28,239 bases of DNA from JANOXC01 sp031418215 (lineage in GTDB: Bacteria; Bacteroidota; Bacteroidia; AKYH767-A; OLB10), in assembly GCA_031418215.1 (NCBI GenBank), contig JANOXC010000102.1, positions 1 through 28,239 on the forward strand, read 5' to 3'. Below, one piece after another: positions 8,614-16,389 of the stretch (positions are counted from its first letter, which is position 1; every line of letters begins with the position of its first letter). Made by a program: the position numbers and the translations under genes. The notes below the pieces were generated by a model that saw only the letters and a program-made list of their open reading frames with translations, was not told where the DNA came from and ran no database searches.

Positions 8614-10557
8614 TCAAAAAACTCTTTTGAATTGATAGCTGCCGGGAGGAGTAACAACTAATGGGACTTTTTCGACAGTTACAGTGCTGGTGTCGAGGCC
8701 AAATGCTTTTTCTTCACTCAGGCTCATCTTTTTCATGAAGAAATAAATATTCAGAATAAATTTCGTGTAAAAATTCAGGGAGTTTTCATAGGAAAGAAAT
8801 TTCTCCATCACAATAAATCGGAAATCACCGATAAGATGTTGCTTATTCAGAGAAGTATAACGGCTGGTAATATCAACCTCTTTATTAGCAACCAGCTCTT
8901 GTACAACCTGTCGGAACATTAAATTAATTTTAGGTTCAATACGGAAACCAATCCTGAAACGCACATGGATAATCTTATCATTAACCAGTTCATGCACTTT
9001 GTATTCCATGATGTAAGGTTCATCCAGTACATCAACATGAACCATCCAGTATATATCTGCGCGCTTGGGTTGCTTTTGCAGGATAGAGTATATGACCTTG
9101 GCTTCCACCTGATCATCGCGCAATGCTGATGTCAGGTAAACAAGGTGTGTAGCATACTTGGGAATATCTTCGTCCTTGCTAACATCATCAAGGATATCAT
9201 AATATTTGGAAAGCCTAACAAACTCCACCAATCCCGTACGAATCTTTCTTGCTTCATGCCATACCCACATTATAGCAAGTATAACCAGTGCAATACCAAC
9301 TGTGACATATCCTCCATGTGAAAACTTTTTAAGATTGGCAATCAAAAACGACATTTCAATGGATATGAATGTTGTATATACTCCATAAATCAGCCATTTT
9401 GGGTAGTGATTCAGGAATAGGTAATACGTAAGCAACGTAGTAGTCATGATCATTGTCAATACAATGGCCAATCCATATGCAGCTTCCATGTTTGCTGATT
9501 CTTGAAAGAAAAGTACAATGCCAATACAACCTGCACATAACAACCAGTTTATACCGGGTATATATAATTGTCCACGTAGGTCAGTAGGATATTCAATTCT
9601 TCCTTTGGGCAATAACTCCAAACGCATCCCTTCATTGATTAGGGTAAATGTTCCACTGATCAATGCCTGGCTGGCAACGATTGCAGCAGCAGTAGCTATG
9701 ATAATTCCCGTGAAAAGGAACCAATCTGGCATCAAAGCATAAAAAGGTTTTTTATCACCCAAAACTGTTCCTACATGCTGCAATAAAAAGGCACCTTGTC
9801 CGAAATAGTTTGCCAGCAAAGTAATTTTGACAAAAATCCAGCTAAATCTTATGTTGTTTCTTCCGCAATGTCCCAGGTCACTATACAAAGCTTCTGCACC
9901 TGTTGTACAAAGAAATACAGCGCCGAGTAACCAAAATCCTCCCGGATACTCATGTAAAAGTCTATAAGCATAAATCGGATTGATGGCTTTGAATACGATA
10001 GGGTTTAATATGATTTCTTTAAATCCAAGTATAAGCAACATGCTGAACCAAATAAACATAACAGGACCAAAAAAACGCCCGACGAATTTTGTACCAAATT
10101 GCTGAATAAAAAATAATGCGAAAATTATTCCTATAACGATGGGTATCGTTTGAATATCAGGATTGATTACTAATAATCCCTCAACAGCGGACGCCACAGA
10201 AATAGGAGGGGTAATAATGCCATCGGCCAATAATGCTGCGCCGCCTAGCATAGCCGGATAAACCAGCCACTTGACATGCATCTTACGAACGAGTGCATAA
10301 AGCGAAAAAATTCCTCCTTCGCCTTTATTGTCTGCTCTTAAGGTGAGTATTATATATTTAAATGTCGTTTGAATGGTAAGTGTCCAAAATATACAAGATA
10401 TCCCGCCAAGAATCAGCAATTCACTTATTGTGCGGTTGCCGATAATGGCACTCATTACATATAAAGGAGAAGTCCCTATATCACCATAGATAATTCCTAA
10501 GGTGACCAACAGACCAGCTGCTGTTATTTTATTATGATCAATATGACCTGCAGCCAT
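8614..10557 (-). CDS. kup: Kup-family potassium uptake protein
   Basis: This is a 647-residue inner-membrane K+ transporter, thought to work as a K+/H+ symporter. The N-terminal half has about 12 hydrophobic segments and the family signature LGIIYGDIGTSPLYVM at residues 19-34, followed by ADNKGEGGIFSLYALVR and LADGIITPPISVASAVEG, with conserved Asp and Glu residues of the transport path. TTGAEALYSDLGHCG is also typical. The C-terminal 200 residues form the cytoplasmic domain. Length and motifs are normal. It lies 86 bases downstream of the GH57 gene on the same strand, so it could be cotranscribed, although there is no obvious functional link. Confidence 0.94.
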   Translation of the reverse strand: MAAGHIDHNKITAAGLLVTLGIIYGDIGTSPLYVMSAIIGNRTISELLILGGISCIFWTLTIQTTFKYIILTLRADNKGEGGIFSLYALVRKMHVKWLVYPAMLGGAALLADGIITPPISVASAVEGLLVINPDIQTIPIVIGIIFALFFIQQFGTKFVGRFFGPVMFIWFSMLLILGFKEIILNPIVFKAINPIYAYRLLHEYPGGFWLLGAVFLCTTGAEALYSDLGHCGRNNIRFSWIFVKITLLANYFGQGAFLLQHVGTVLGDKKPFYALMPDWFLFTGIIIATAAAIVASQALISGTFTLINEGMRLELLPKGRIEYPTDLRGQLYIPGINWLLCAGCIGIVLFFQESANMEAAYGLAIVLTMIMTTTLLTYYLFLNHYPKWLIYGVYTTFISIEMSFLIANLKKFSHGGYVTVGIALVILAIMWVWHEARKIRTGLVEFVRLSKYYDILDDVSKDEDIPKYATHLVYLTSALRDDQVEAKVIYSILQKQPKRADIYWMVHVDVLDEPYIMEYKVHELVNDKIIHVRFRIGFRIEPKINLMFRQVVQELVANKEVDITSRYTSLNKQHLIGDFRFIVMEKFLSYENSLNFYTKFILNIYFFMKKMSLSEEKAFGLDTSTVTVEKVPLVVTPPGSYQFKRVF

Positions 10558-10643
10558 CTAATTAATACTATTGGTGAACAAATGGTTGATTAAAATGATT
10601 TCAGAAAAATATATATTACAGGTTCACCATTTAATCTACGAAA

Positions 10644-11891
10644 TTATACACTTTCTTTTTTACGGGGAATCTTTTTTTCTGTTGGCTGGGGTATAGGAAT
10701 ACCGGTAACGGCTTCTTCTACGGTAGTTTCAAAATCAGCCAGCACATTCATGTAATATATATAAGCATCATATGGTGAATCATAGGGGCTGAAATATTTA
10801 TGCACGTCTCCATCACTCCAGAACTTGGTACACATGTAATAAAAATGATCACTTGTTTGCAGTTTACCCCAGATTTCAACGAGGTCGTTGTTACCTGATC
10901 TCATAATTTTTTCTTCCAGCGAATAAATCCTTTTTGCCGCTTCACGCTGCATGGCATTGCTGAGCCAGGCAGAAAGGTCGCGCTCTGCATCGGCCCAACT
11001 GATAAACTCCGGTGCATCATATATATCACGCACTTTATAAGACTCTGCTGCTTCGCCAACTGTTTTAAAATCAAAGTCAGCATGTTTTAATATTTCTGCT
11101 GGAAGATGATCAAGGAAGTCGAAAATTCCTGTTTCTTCCCATTGGTGTTCTCCAAATGTTTCATAATCCATAAAGAGATTCACCACTTCGCCATTACCGG
11201 CAACCTTATGTACCCAGCCTGCAAAAGTATCGGCTTGCAGCGGCCATTCAGTCCAATTACGGTCGCTAAAACGGAATGCAATATCATCACTCAGCCTGTA
11301 ATTTTTCAGCATTGCTTTTATTTTCAAAGTGCCTGCAGGCTGATATAAATAATTCGGTGTACGCTTATCAAGTAAACTGTCTTTACCTTCACATAAGATA
11401 GCTTTATATCCCATCTTCTCAATAGTAGAAGCCAGTTCATTATTATATATTAATTCTGTATTGCGAAACACCTTTGGGGTTTGTCCGAAATACTCTTTGA
11501 TCTTTGCTTTATGCATTTCCACCTGACGTTTAAATTCTTCTTTGGAATATACATAAGCAAGCGAGTGATAATATGTTTCACTTAAAAACTCCACACAACC
11601 TGTTTTGGAGAGATCAATAAAAGATTGTAATACATCAGGGCGATGGTTTTCGAATTGCTCAAGAGCAACGCCGCTGATAGAATAAGAAACACGAAACTTC
11701 CCCTTGTGACGGGTAATCAGGTCAAGGATCTTTCGATTTGTCTTGAGGTAACACTTCTCTGCAACTTTGTCCAATATCCAACGATTTTTTTCATCGTCTT
11801 CATAAAAATGGTCTTTGCCTATATCAAAAAATGAATATCGCTTTATTCGAAACGGCTGGTGAACCTGGAAGTAGAAACAAACGCTGGGCAT
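10644..11891 (-). CDS. Glycoside hydrolase family 57 (alpha-amylase type)
   Basis: This 415-residue cytoplasmic enzyme probably acts on alpha-1,4-glucan. It has the five conserved GH57 regions in order: FYFQVHQPFR with HQP at 11-13, SGVALEQF, the nucleophile Glu146 in VFRNTELIY, the acid/base Asp242 in FMDYETFGEHQW, and a C-terminal helical part. No signal peptide is present, pointing to intracellular glycogen or maltodextrin rather than external starch. The glycogen-synthase-like gene upstream on the same strand supports a role in storage-glucan turnover. GH57 also includes branching and transglycosylating enzymes, so the exact reaction is not settled. The C-terminus ends in a basic lysine/arginine tail (KKIPRKKES). 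Confidence 0.88.
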   Translation of the reverse strand: MPSVCFYFQVHQPFRIKRYSFFDIGKDHFYEDDEKNRWILDKVAEKCYLKTNRKILDLITRHKGKFRVSYSISGVALEQFENHRPDVLQSFIDLSKTGCVEFLSETYYHSLAYVYSKEEFKRQVEMHKAKIKEYFGQTPKVFRNTELIYNNELASTIEKMGYKAILCEGKDSLLDKRTPNYLYQPAGTLKIKAMLKNYRLSDDIAFRFSDRNWTEWPLQADTFAGWVHKVAGNGEVVNLFMDYETFGEHQWEETGIFDFLDHLPAEILKHADFDFKTVGEAAESYKVRDIYDAPEFISWADAERDLSAWLSNAMQREAAKRIYSLEEKIMRSGNNDLVEIWGKLQTSDHFYYMCTKFWSDGDVHKYFSPYDSPYDAYIYYMNVLADFETTVEEAVTGIPIPQPTEKKIPRKKESV

Positions 11892-11962
11892 GGTGTGGAA
11901 TTCAGAATTATATTTATTGTTTAGAGTTGATGGTTTAAAGTTTAGGATTATGCAAAAACTTT

Positions 11963-12007
11963 AAATTTAACTTTTACATTTTGAATTTAACATTTAACAT
12001 TTTACAT
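11963..12007. repeat. AT-rich short-period repeat between GH57 and glycosyltransferase genes
   Basis: AATTTAAC occurs at 11964-11971 and 11984-11991, and the stretch continues as variants of ATTTAAC and ATTTTACATT. It is a degenerate simple repeat in a 127-base gap. I see no promoter for the GH57 gene in it. Confidence 0.6.
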
Positions 12008-12018
12008 TCCATTTGGAT

Positions 12019-13362
12019 TCAATCCACTTCCACAAATTCCTTCACCAGATTATACTTGTAATATCCTTCAACCACTTTTGCAGCTGCAACATCCCAACTA
12101 ATGTTCTTAAGGTCTTTATAGGCGTCTTCCTTAATTTGTTCACTTAGATTGTCGTCTTGCAAAAGTGCTAATATATAATTTGATGCACGGTTAATATCCC
12201 AAAAGTCAAATTTGAGTGCACCTTGCAACACTTCTGAAACACCGGACTGTTTGCTGATCACTGATGGTATACCAAATTGAACAGCTTCCACAGCTGATAG
12301 CCCAAATGGTTCTGATACCGAAGGCATCACATATACATCAGCAATTGACAATAAAGTGCGCACTTTCTCCAGATTTAGAAACCCTGTTAGGTGAAAGCGA
12401 TGAGCAATCTCTTTTTGGGCTGCTTTTTCAAGCAATTGATTGAAATATTCTCCTGTGCCGGCCATTACAAAACGGACCTCAGGATAAGCTTTTATCACCC
12501 GCTCAGCAATTTCCATGAAATATTCCGGTCCCTTCTGACGCGTTAAACGGCCAACAAACAAGACCATTTTCTCTTTGAAAAGTTTTTCGCTTTTAAAAGG
12601 GGTTACAGGACGAATACCATTGTGAATGGTAAATATTTTAGCAGGGTCGATATGGTAATATTCCTTAATGATGTTACCGGTGAAATTACTCACAGGCATC
12701 AAAACATCAGCGTTTTCCATACCCTTCTTTTCCATCTGGTAAACCCAGCCTTTGCTGTGTGGTCCACCACGATCAACTTCCAGTGAATGAATGTGCATCA
12801 CCAATGGCTTTCCTGTTTGTGCTTTGATTTCCATTCCGGCAATCATCGTCATCCAGTCGTGGGCATGTATAATGTCAAAATCCATACTCATAGCGAGCTT
12901 GGCGGCCAACTTGCCAAAAACGGTCACTTTTTCAATGACATCTCCACCATAGAGGTCATCAATAGTAAAGATTTCAAAAGTATCGTTACCAATTTGTACT
13001 TTTTTAATGTACTGGCTGTCAACGTTGTTATGGTGGTTAGGCTCAGGTGAATTATAATAGGGGTTAAGATCACTCATGATGAAGTGAACCTGTTTGATCT
13101 TCTTATAACTATCGGCATGTCCTATGTTACGCAGCGTTTTGGCATCGATGGTATTAAGCCCAATGAGTTCCAGGTTTTTTACAACAAAATCAGGGTTTGA
13201 CTTTGGGATGATCATTGTTACATTGGCATGTTTAGCCAATGCAATACATAGGTCATGGCAAGCTACTCCCAATCCACCATTGATAACAGGAGGAAATTCC
13301 CAACCCAGCATTAGTATACGGGGGGCATTTTTCTTTGTTGGATTGACCTCGGAAAGCGACAT
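12019..13362 (-). CDS. Glycogen-synthase-like glycosyltransferase (GT4/GT5 type)
   Basis: This cytoplasmic GT-B enzyme probably adds glucose from a nucleotide sugar to alpha-glucan. The N-terminal domain starts with ILMLGWEFPPVINGGLGVACHDL, the glycine-rich acceptor-side loop of glycogen synthases, and contains DIIHAHDWMT. The C-terminal domain has VLFVGRLTRQKGPEYF and the nucleotide-binding E-x7-E motif in SVSEPFGLSAVEAV. The frame is open to 13431, but I place the start at 13362 (MSLSEVNP, 447 residues) because a good promoter at 13409-13439 lies inside the longer reading. The GH57 gene follows after 127 bases, a pairing often seen in Bacteroidota glycogen loci. Donor sugar (UDP- or ADP-glucose) cannot be told. 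Confidence 0.82.
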   Translation of the reverse strand: MSLSEVNPTKKNAPRILMLGWEFPPVINGGLGVACHDLCIALAKHANVTMIIPKSNPDFVVKNLELIGLNTIDAKTLRNIGHADSYKKIKQVHFIMSDLNPYYNSPEPNHHNNVDSQYIKKVQIGNDTFEIFTIDDLYGGDVIEKVTVFGKLAAKLAMSMDFDIIHAHDWMTMIAGMEIKAQTGKPLVMHIHSLEVDRGGPHSKGWVYQMEKKGMENADVLMPVSNFTGNIIKEYYHIDPAKIFTIHNGIRPVTPFKSEKLFKEKMVLFVGRLTRQKGPEYFMEIAERVIKAYPEVRFVMAGTGEYFNQLLEKAAQKEIAHRFHLTGFLNLEKVRTLLSIADVYVMPSVSEPFGLSAVEAVQFGIPSVISKQSGVSEVLQGALKFDFWDINRASNYILALLQDDNLSEQIKEDAYKDLKNISWDVAAAKVVEGYYKYNLVKEFVEVD

Positions 13363-13408
13363 TATAATAGGATTTTTAAAAATAAAGCCCAAAGGCAATA
13401 TTTTGTTG

Positions 13409-13439
13409 CAAAGGTACATTTGCAAACCCAACTATCCAA
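13409..13439 (-). promoter_or_regulatory. Bacteroidota-type promoter of the glycosyltransferase gene
   Basis: On the minus strand TTGG (13439-13436) is followed after 19 bases by TACCTTTG (13416-13409), matching the -33 TTG / -7 TAnnTTTG architecture with normal spacing. It gives a leader of roughly 40 bases to the ATG at 13362 and argues against a start at 13431. Confidence 0.6.
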
Positions 13440-13497
13440 TGCTTTAAAAGGTTTAATATGCAATTAATGGATTGAAGGGCTCTGAGGTATTTAAATG

Positions 13498-13536
13498 AAA
13501 GTGCCCTTGTCACTTTGTGAGCGAAAAGGGCACTTT
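13498..13536 (-). terminator. Hairpin terminator after the LamG/T9SS gene
   Basis: AAAGTGCCCTT (13498-13508) and AAGGGCACTTT (13526-13536) form a perfect 11-base stem with a 17-base loop, 25 bases past the stop at 13562. The minus-strand tail TTTCATTTAAAT is moderately U-rich. It separates this gene from the promoter of the glycosyltransferase gene. Confidence 0.65.
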
Positions 13537-13561
13537 AATGATTTAATGGATTCGACAGTTT

Positions 13562-14953
13562 TTAATCGGCTTTTTCGAATAGCTTCACTGCTTTTCCAAT
13601 GCTTGTTTCGATATTTAGCATATAAAGTCCGGAAACTAAATTTCTGGTATCAATCTGAAGCTCTTTTTGGTTATTAAAGGCTTCGGTTAACAACAACCGT
13701 CCATCCATAGAAAATAAATTTACCGTTGCATGCTCAATTGCCTTTTCAAAAGCGAGGTGCAAATTGTTTTTTACAGGATTTGGATAAAGCCTTAATGCTA
13801 CATCATTAATGAATTCATTAACTCCAACAGTTACAGTGTAACATGCTGAAGTGTCGGAGCAGCCACCACTTGAAAGAACAACAGCAAAGTTGCCTGAACT
13901 TGTAGCGGTATAAAATTGACCGGTGGCATTTGGAATAGGGGAGTTATTACTACAATCAATCCATTGATGGGCGGCAACAGTCTCTAACGAAGCTAAGATG
14001 TTTCCGTTAACCAAAACATTGGTATTGTAAGTCGGTCCATCGAGTGTTGCCACTACAATAGAATCGCATCCTCCTGCAGCAGGTAATTCAGCACTGAAAT
14101 TTCCAGGGGTGTGGTAATATTGGCCATTAAACAAAAACGAATCACCGGGACAAATTGAACCGGCAATGGAAGTGTGTCCTTCTAGGGGACCTGTCACGAA
14201 ATTTGAAATGATTCCGGTGCGGGGCATATTGGTGAATACGCCATTGATATGACCACTGGCATCATTTAAACTATTAATCGAAGCGTTATTTCCTCCAGCT
14301 GTTCCCTGGTTACAGTTAAAAGCAAGTTTTAAAGCAGGGTCGGAAAGTGGTGCACCAAATTGTTTAATACAACCAATTTCTGTTTCAGTAAGTGTCTTAT
14401 TCCACAAAGTTACCTCATCTATTTTTCCTTGTGTATAAAATGGTGATGTTTGATAAGGCAGGAACCCGACATTAAAAGGCTGGTTCGTACTGCTAATACT
14501 ACCTGAAGCAGCAATAGAATCAGCAATGTAACCATTGGCATAAATACGCAGGTAGGATCCATCGTAAGTAAGTGCAAAATGCTGCCATACCTGTCCCTGA
14601 ACACCATTAATAGTTAGCGTATAAGAAGTTCCTGAACTGTTGGTAAGGCGGCCTTCCAATTGTCCTGCGTAAATGTGTACCAGGTAAAAGTCTGCATTAT
14701 TATCATTTCTGAACCCGGCAAAACCGTTCAGATCAGGAAAGGGAACATTTGTACTATCAGGGTTAGCCCAAACTGTTAATGACAAATTCGTTGAATTGGC
14801 TATCAATGATGATCCATTTGCTACAGTGACTTTATCATCAACGCCATCGAATGATAATGCATTGTGAATTTGAGCGGTTAGCCGGAAGTTTAACATTGAT
14901 ATGCAGAAAATCGTCAGGTAAACTATTTTTAATGATGTAAAATTTTTGATCAT
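13562..14953 (-). CDS. Secreted LamG-domain protein with T9SS type A sorting domain
   Basis: This 463-residue protein has a signal peptide (hydrophobic FCISMLNFRLTAQ, probable cleavage after TAQ). Residues about 30-200 form a LamG/concanavalin-A-like jelly roll: NALSFDGVDDKVTVA, LSLTVWANPDS, QVWQHFALTYDGSYLRIYANG, IDEVTLWNKTLTETEI. A Cys-containing segment follows (SICPGDSFLFNGQYYHTPG, then GGCDSIVV), then an Ig-like stretch (HQWIDCSNNSPIPNATGQFY) and the sorting domain (LRLYPNPVKNNLHL...LVSGLYMLNIE). LamG domains usually bind carbohydrate or protein, so cell-surface binding is inferred; no catalytic domain is seen. The gene stands alone, with its own -7 box at 14988-14995 and its own terminator. 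Confidence 0.88.
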   Translation of the reverse strand: MIKNFTSLKIVYLTIFCISMLNFRLTAQIHNALSFDGVDDKVTVANGSSLIANSTNLSLTVWANPDSTNVPFPDLNGFAGFRNDNNADFYLVHIYAGQLEGRLTNSSGTSYTLTINGVQGQVWQHFALTYDGSYLRIYANGYIADSIAASGSISSTNQPFNVGFLPYQTSPFYTQGKIDEVTLWNKTLTETEIGCIKQFGAPLSDPALKLAFNCNQGTAGGNNASINSLNDASGHINGVFTNMPRTGIISNFVTGPLEGHTSIAGSICPGDSFLFNGQYYHTPGNFSAELPAAGGCDSIVVATLDGPTYNTNVLVNGNILASLETVAAHQWIDCSNNSPIPNATGQFYTATSSGNFAVVLSSGGCSDTSACYTVTVGVNEFINDVALRLYPNPVKNNLHLAFEKAIEHATVNLFSMDGRLLLTEAFNNQKELQIDTRNLVSGLYMLNIETSIGKAVKLFEKAD

Positions 14954-14987
14954 GGATTTAGGTTTTATACAGTAAAATTTGTTTAGG

Positions 14988-14995
14988 CAAATATA
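14988..14995 (-). promoter_or_regulatory. -7 box of the LamG/T9SS gene
   Basis: The minus strand reads TATATTTG, fitting TAnnTTTG, about 35 bases before the ATG at 14953. No -33 TTG is evident. The palindrome of repeat copy A is centred about 70 bases upstream of the expected transcription start, a position an activator could use. Confidence 0.4.
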
Positions 14996-15033
14996 AATAA
15001 ATCACCATTAGCCTTTGATTTTTAATGCTGCAG

Positions 15034-15110
15034 TTCAATGCCTCTTATCATACTTTAGTATGAATTTTGACCATTTTCTGCATTTATGGGTTGATTTTTC
15101 AATTAGTCTG
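15034..15110. repeat. 77-base repeat copy A with near-palindrome
   Basis: This segment is about 80% identical, without gaps by my hand alignment, to 18292-18368 in the same orientation. The core is CATACTTTAGTATG (15049-15062), a dyad symmetric apart from the centre, then GAATTTT, then CATTTATGGGTTGA. It lies about 80 bases upstream of the LamG gene (minus strand) and 310 bases before the lipoprotein gene (plus strand). It could be an operator-containing control region or part of a transcript. Confidence 0.75.
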
Positions 15111-15112
15111 AA

Positions 15113-15312
15113 AAATCCTTAGTTAAAAGGATTTACCTTTCACAAGTTATATCATAATAGAACATTCATTTTTATAATTCTTCTCATGTTATGACCTTAT
15201 TCATATCATTCCCCCAGATGGTCAATTATACATTCATTCCAACCACATTAAGTTAGTTGTTCTGTCTTTTTCGCTTTAAAGGGGCTGCTCCATTCGGAGC
15301 AGCTTTTTTTTT
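15113..15312 (+). ncRNA. Possible small RNA ending at an orphan terminator
   Basis: No plus-strand gene precedes the strong terminator at 15284-15312, so some transcript probably ends there. The region also has a hairpin AAATCCTT-AGTTAA-AAGGATTT (15113-15134). The only ORF with ATG is 21 codons (15191-15256, MTLFISFPQM...). The 5' end given here is arbitrary, since I see no clean TAnnTTTG box on the plus strand. It could be a small RNA, a leader or a micro-ORF transcript. Confidence 0.3.
15284..15312 (+). terminator. Strong rho-independent terminator without an upstream gene
   Basis: GCTGCTCC (15284-15291), loop ATTC, GGAGCAGC (15296-15303), then nine T. The stem is perfect and GC-rich. The T tract is only on the plus strand, yet both flanking genes are transcribed away from this gap. 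Confidence 0.8.
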
Positions 15313-15392
15313 AATCAGAATAGGGTTTAATTTATTGATGAATATCATTTTCATTGTACGATCAATGTCATGTTTTTAAATTCAATTAAAAC

Positions 15393-15400
15393 TACTTTTG
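15393..15400 (+). promoter_or_regulatory. -7 box of the coiled-coil lipoprotein gene
   Basis: TACTTTTG matches TAnnTTTG and lies 20 bases before the ATG at 15421. No clear -33 element is visible. Confidence 0.4.
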
Positions 15401-15420
15401 TCATCTAAAATATATCTATC

Positions 15421-16293
15421 ATGAAATTACACCTATTAATTCCAGCAGCGATGCTGTTATTTTCATCATGTGGTCAGCAAAAAGCGACAGAGGAAGCAGC
15501 AAATATGGAAGTTAACCGCGAACGCGATTCATTAATTGAACTACTCAATCAACGTGATGCTTCCATCAACGATTTTCTATCTGTTAATTCTGAAATTGAG
15601 CGCAACCTCGATTCTGTTGTAGCAAGAGAAGGCGCCATTAAAATGACAGTGATGAAGGAAACTGATGTTGCACCATCTATGAAAGACCGCATCAATTCCG
15701 ACATTCTTACCATTAATAACTTAATGAAGGAGAATCGTCAAAAGATCAATGAACTAAACAGCAAGCTGAGAAAAACAAATGGCAAGTTGGCTGAAAATGC
15801 TAAGATGATCGAACATTTGAATGCAAGGCTCAATGAAAAGAATAGTGAATTAGAAGCATTGAACGAGCAGCTTAGTTCACTTAAGGTAAAAGTGGCCAGT
15901 CTTGAGACATCAGTAAATACCTTGATTGCTGAGAACGAGGAACAATCAAAGGTGATCGAACTGCAAACTACCACTTTACATATGGCATATTATATAATTG
16001 GGAAATCTAAAGATCTGCGGGATAAAAAGATCATCAGCAAAACCGGAGGATTATTGGGAATGGGTAAGACTTCACAAATTGACCCCAACATCGATAACAG
16101 TAAGTTTATTCAGATTGATTATACAAAGATAAGTGAGCTTAGTTTGAATACTGAAAAAGTGAAAATCATCACAACTCACTCAGTTGATTCTTATATTCTA
16201 GGTAAGGATCAGGACAATAAAGCTATTCTGAAAATTAAAAATCCTGAAAAATTCTGGAGTGCTTCTAAATATCTTGTAATTGTAAATGATTAA
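15421..16293 (+). CDS. Coiled-coil lipoprotein
   Basis: This 290-residue protein starts with a lipoprotein signal peptide ending in the lipobox LLFSSC, so Cys17 would be acylated and the protein anchored to a membrane. Residues about 30-190 are strongly heptad-like, rich in Leu, Asn, Glu and Lys (NNLMKENRQKINELNSKLRK, ENAKMIEHLNARLNEKNSEL), predicting a long coiled coil. The C-terminal 90 residues look globular: LHMAYYIIGKSKDLRDKKI, KIITTHSVDSYIL and NPEKFWSASKYLVIV. I recognise this as a conserved Bacteroidota type; some relatives have been labelled collagen-binding adhesins, a label I would not transfer without evidence. It is monocistronic, with its own promoter box and a strong terminator. 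Confidence 0.8.
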   Translation: MKLHLLIPAAMLLFSSCGQQKATEEAANMEVNRERDSLIELLNQRDASINDFLSVNSEIERNLDSVVAREGAIKMTVMKETDVAPSMKDRINSDILTINNLMKENRQKINELNSKLRKTNGKLAENAKMIEHLNARLNEKNSELEALNEQLSSLKVKVASLETSVNTLIAENEEQSKVIELQTTTLHMAYYIIGKSKDLRDKKIISKTGGLLGMGKTSQIDPNIDNSKFIQIDYTKISELSLNTEKVKIITTHSVDSYILGKDQDNKAILKIKNPEKFWSASKYLVIVND

Positions 16294-16325
16294 AAGATTG
16301 GTTTAAATTTTTCAATTTTTTATAT

Positions 16326-16375
16326 GTTGTGGCTGCATCTGTTTTTAGTGTTTGGTATGCAGCCGCAACTTTTTT
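16326..16375 (+). terminator. Rho-independent terminator of the lipoprotein gene
   Basis: GTTGTGGCTGCAT (16326-16338) pairs with ATGCAGCCGCAAC (16357-16369) over 13 positions with one G-U pair, followed by seven T. It lies 32 bases after the stop at 16293. Confidence 0.85.
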
Positions 16376-16389
16376 AAATAGTAATTCAG

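Noticed and set aside
8425..8661. 78-codon plus-strand ORF
   Set aside because: It overlaps the end of kup on the opposite strand, has no recognisable features, no promoter box and a composition like translated non-coding sequence.
13363..13431. Longer start for the glycogen-synthase-like gene
   Set aside because: The additional 23 residues resemble no family sequence and contain the promoter at 13409-13439.
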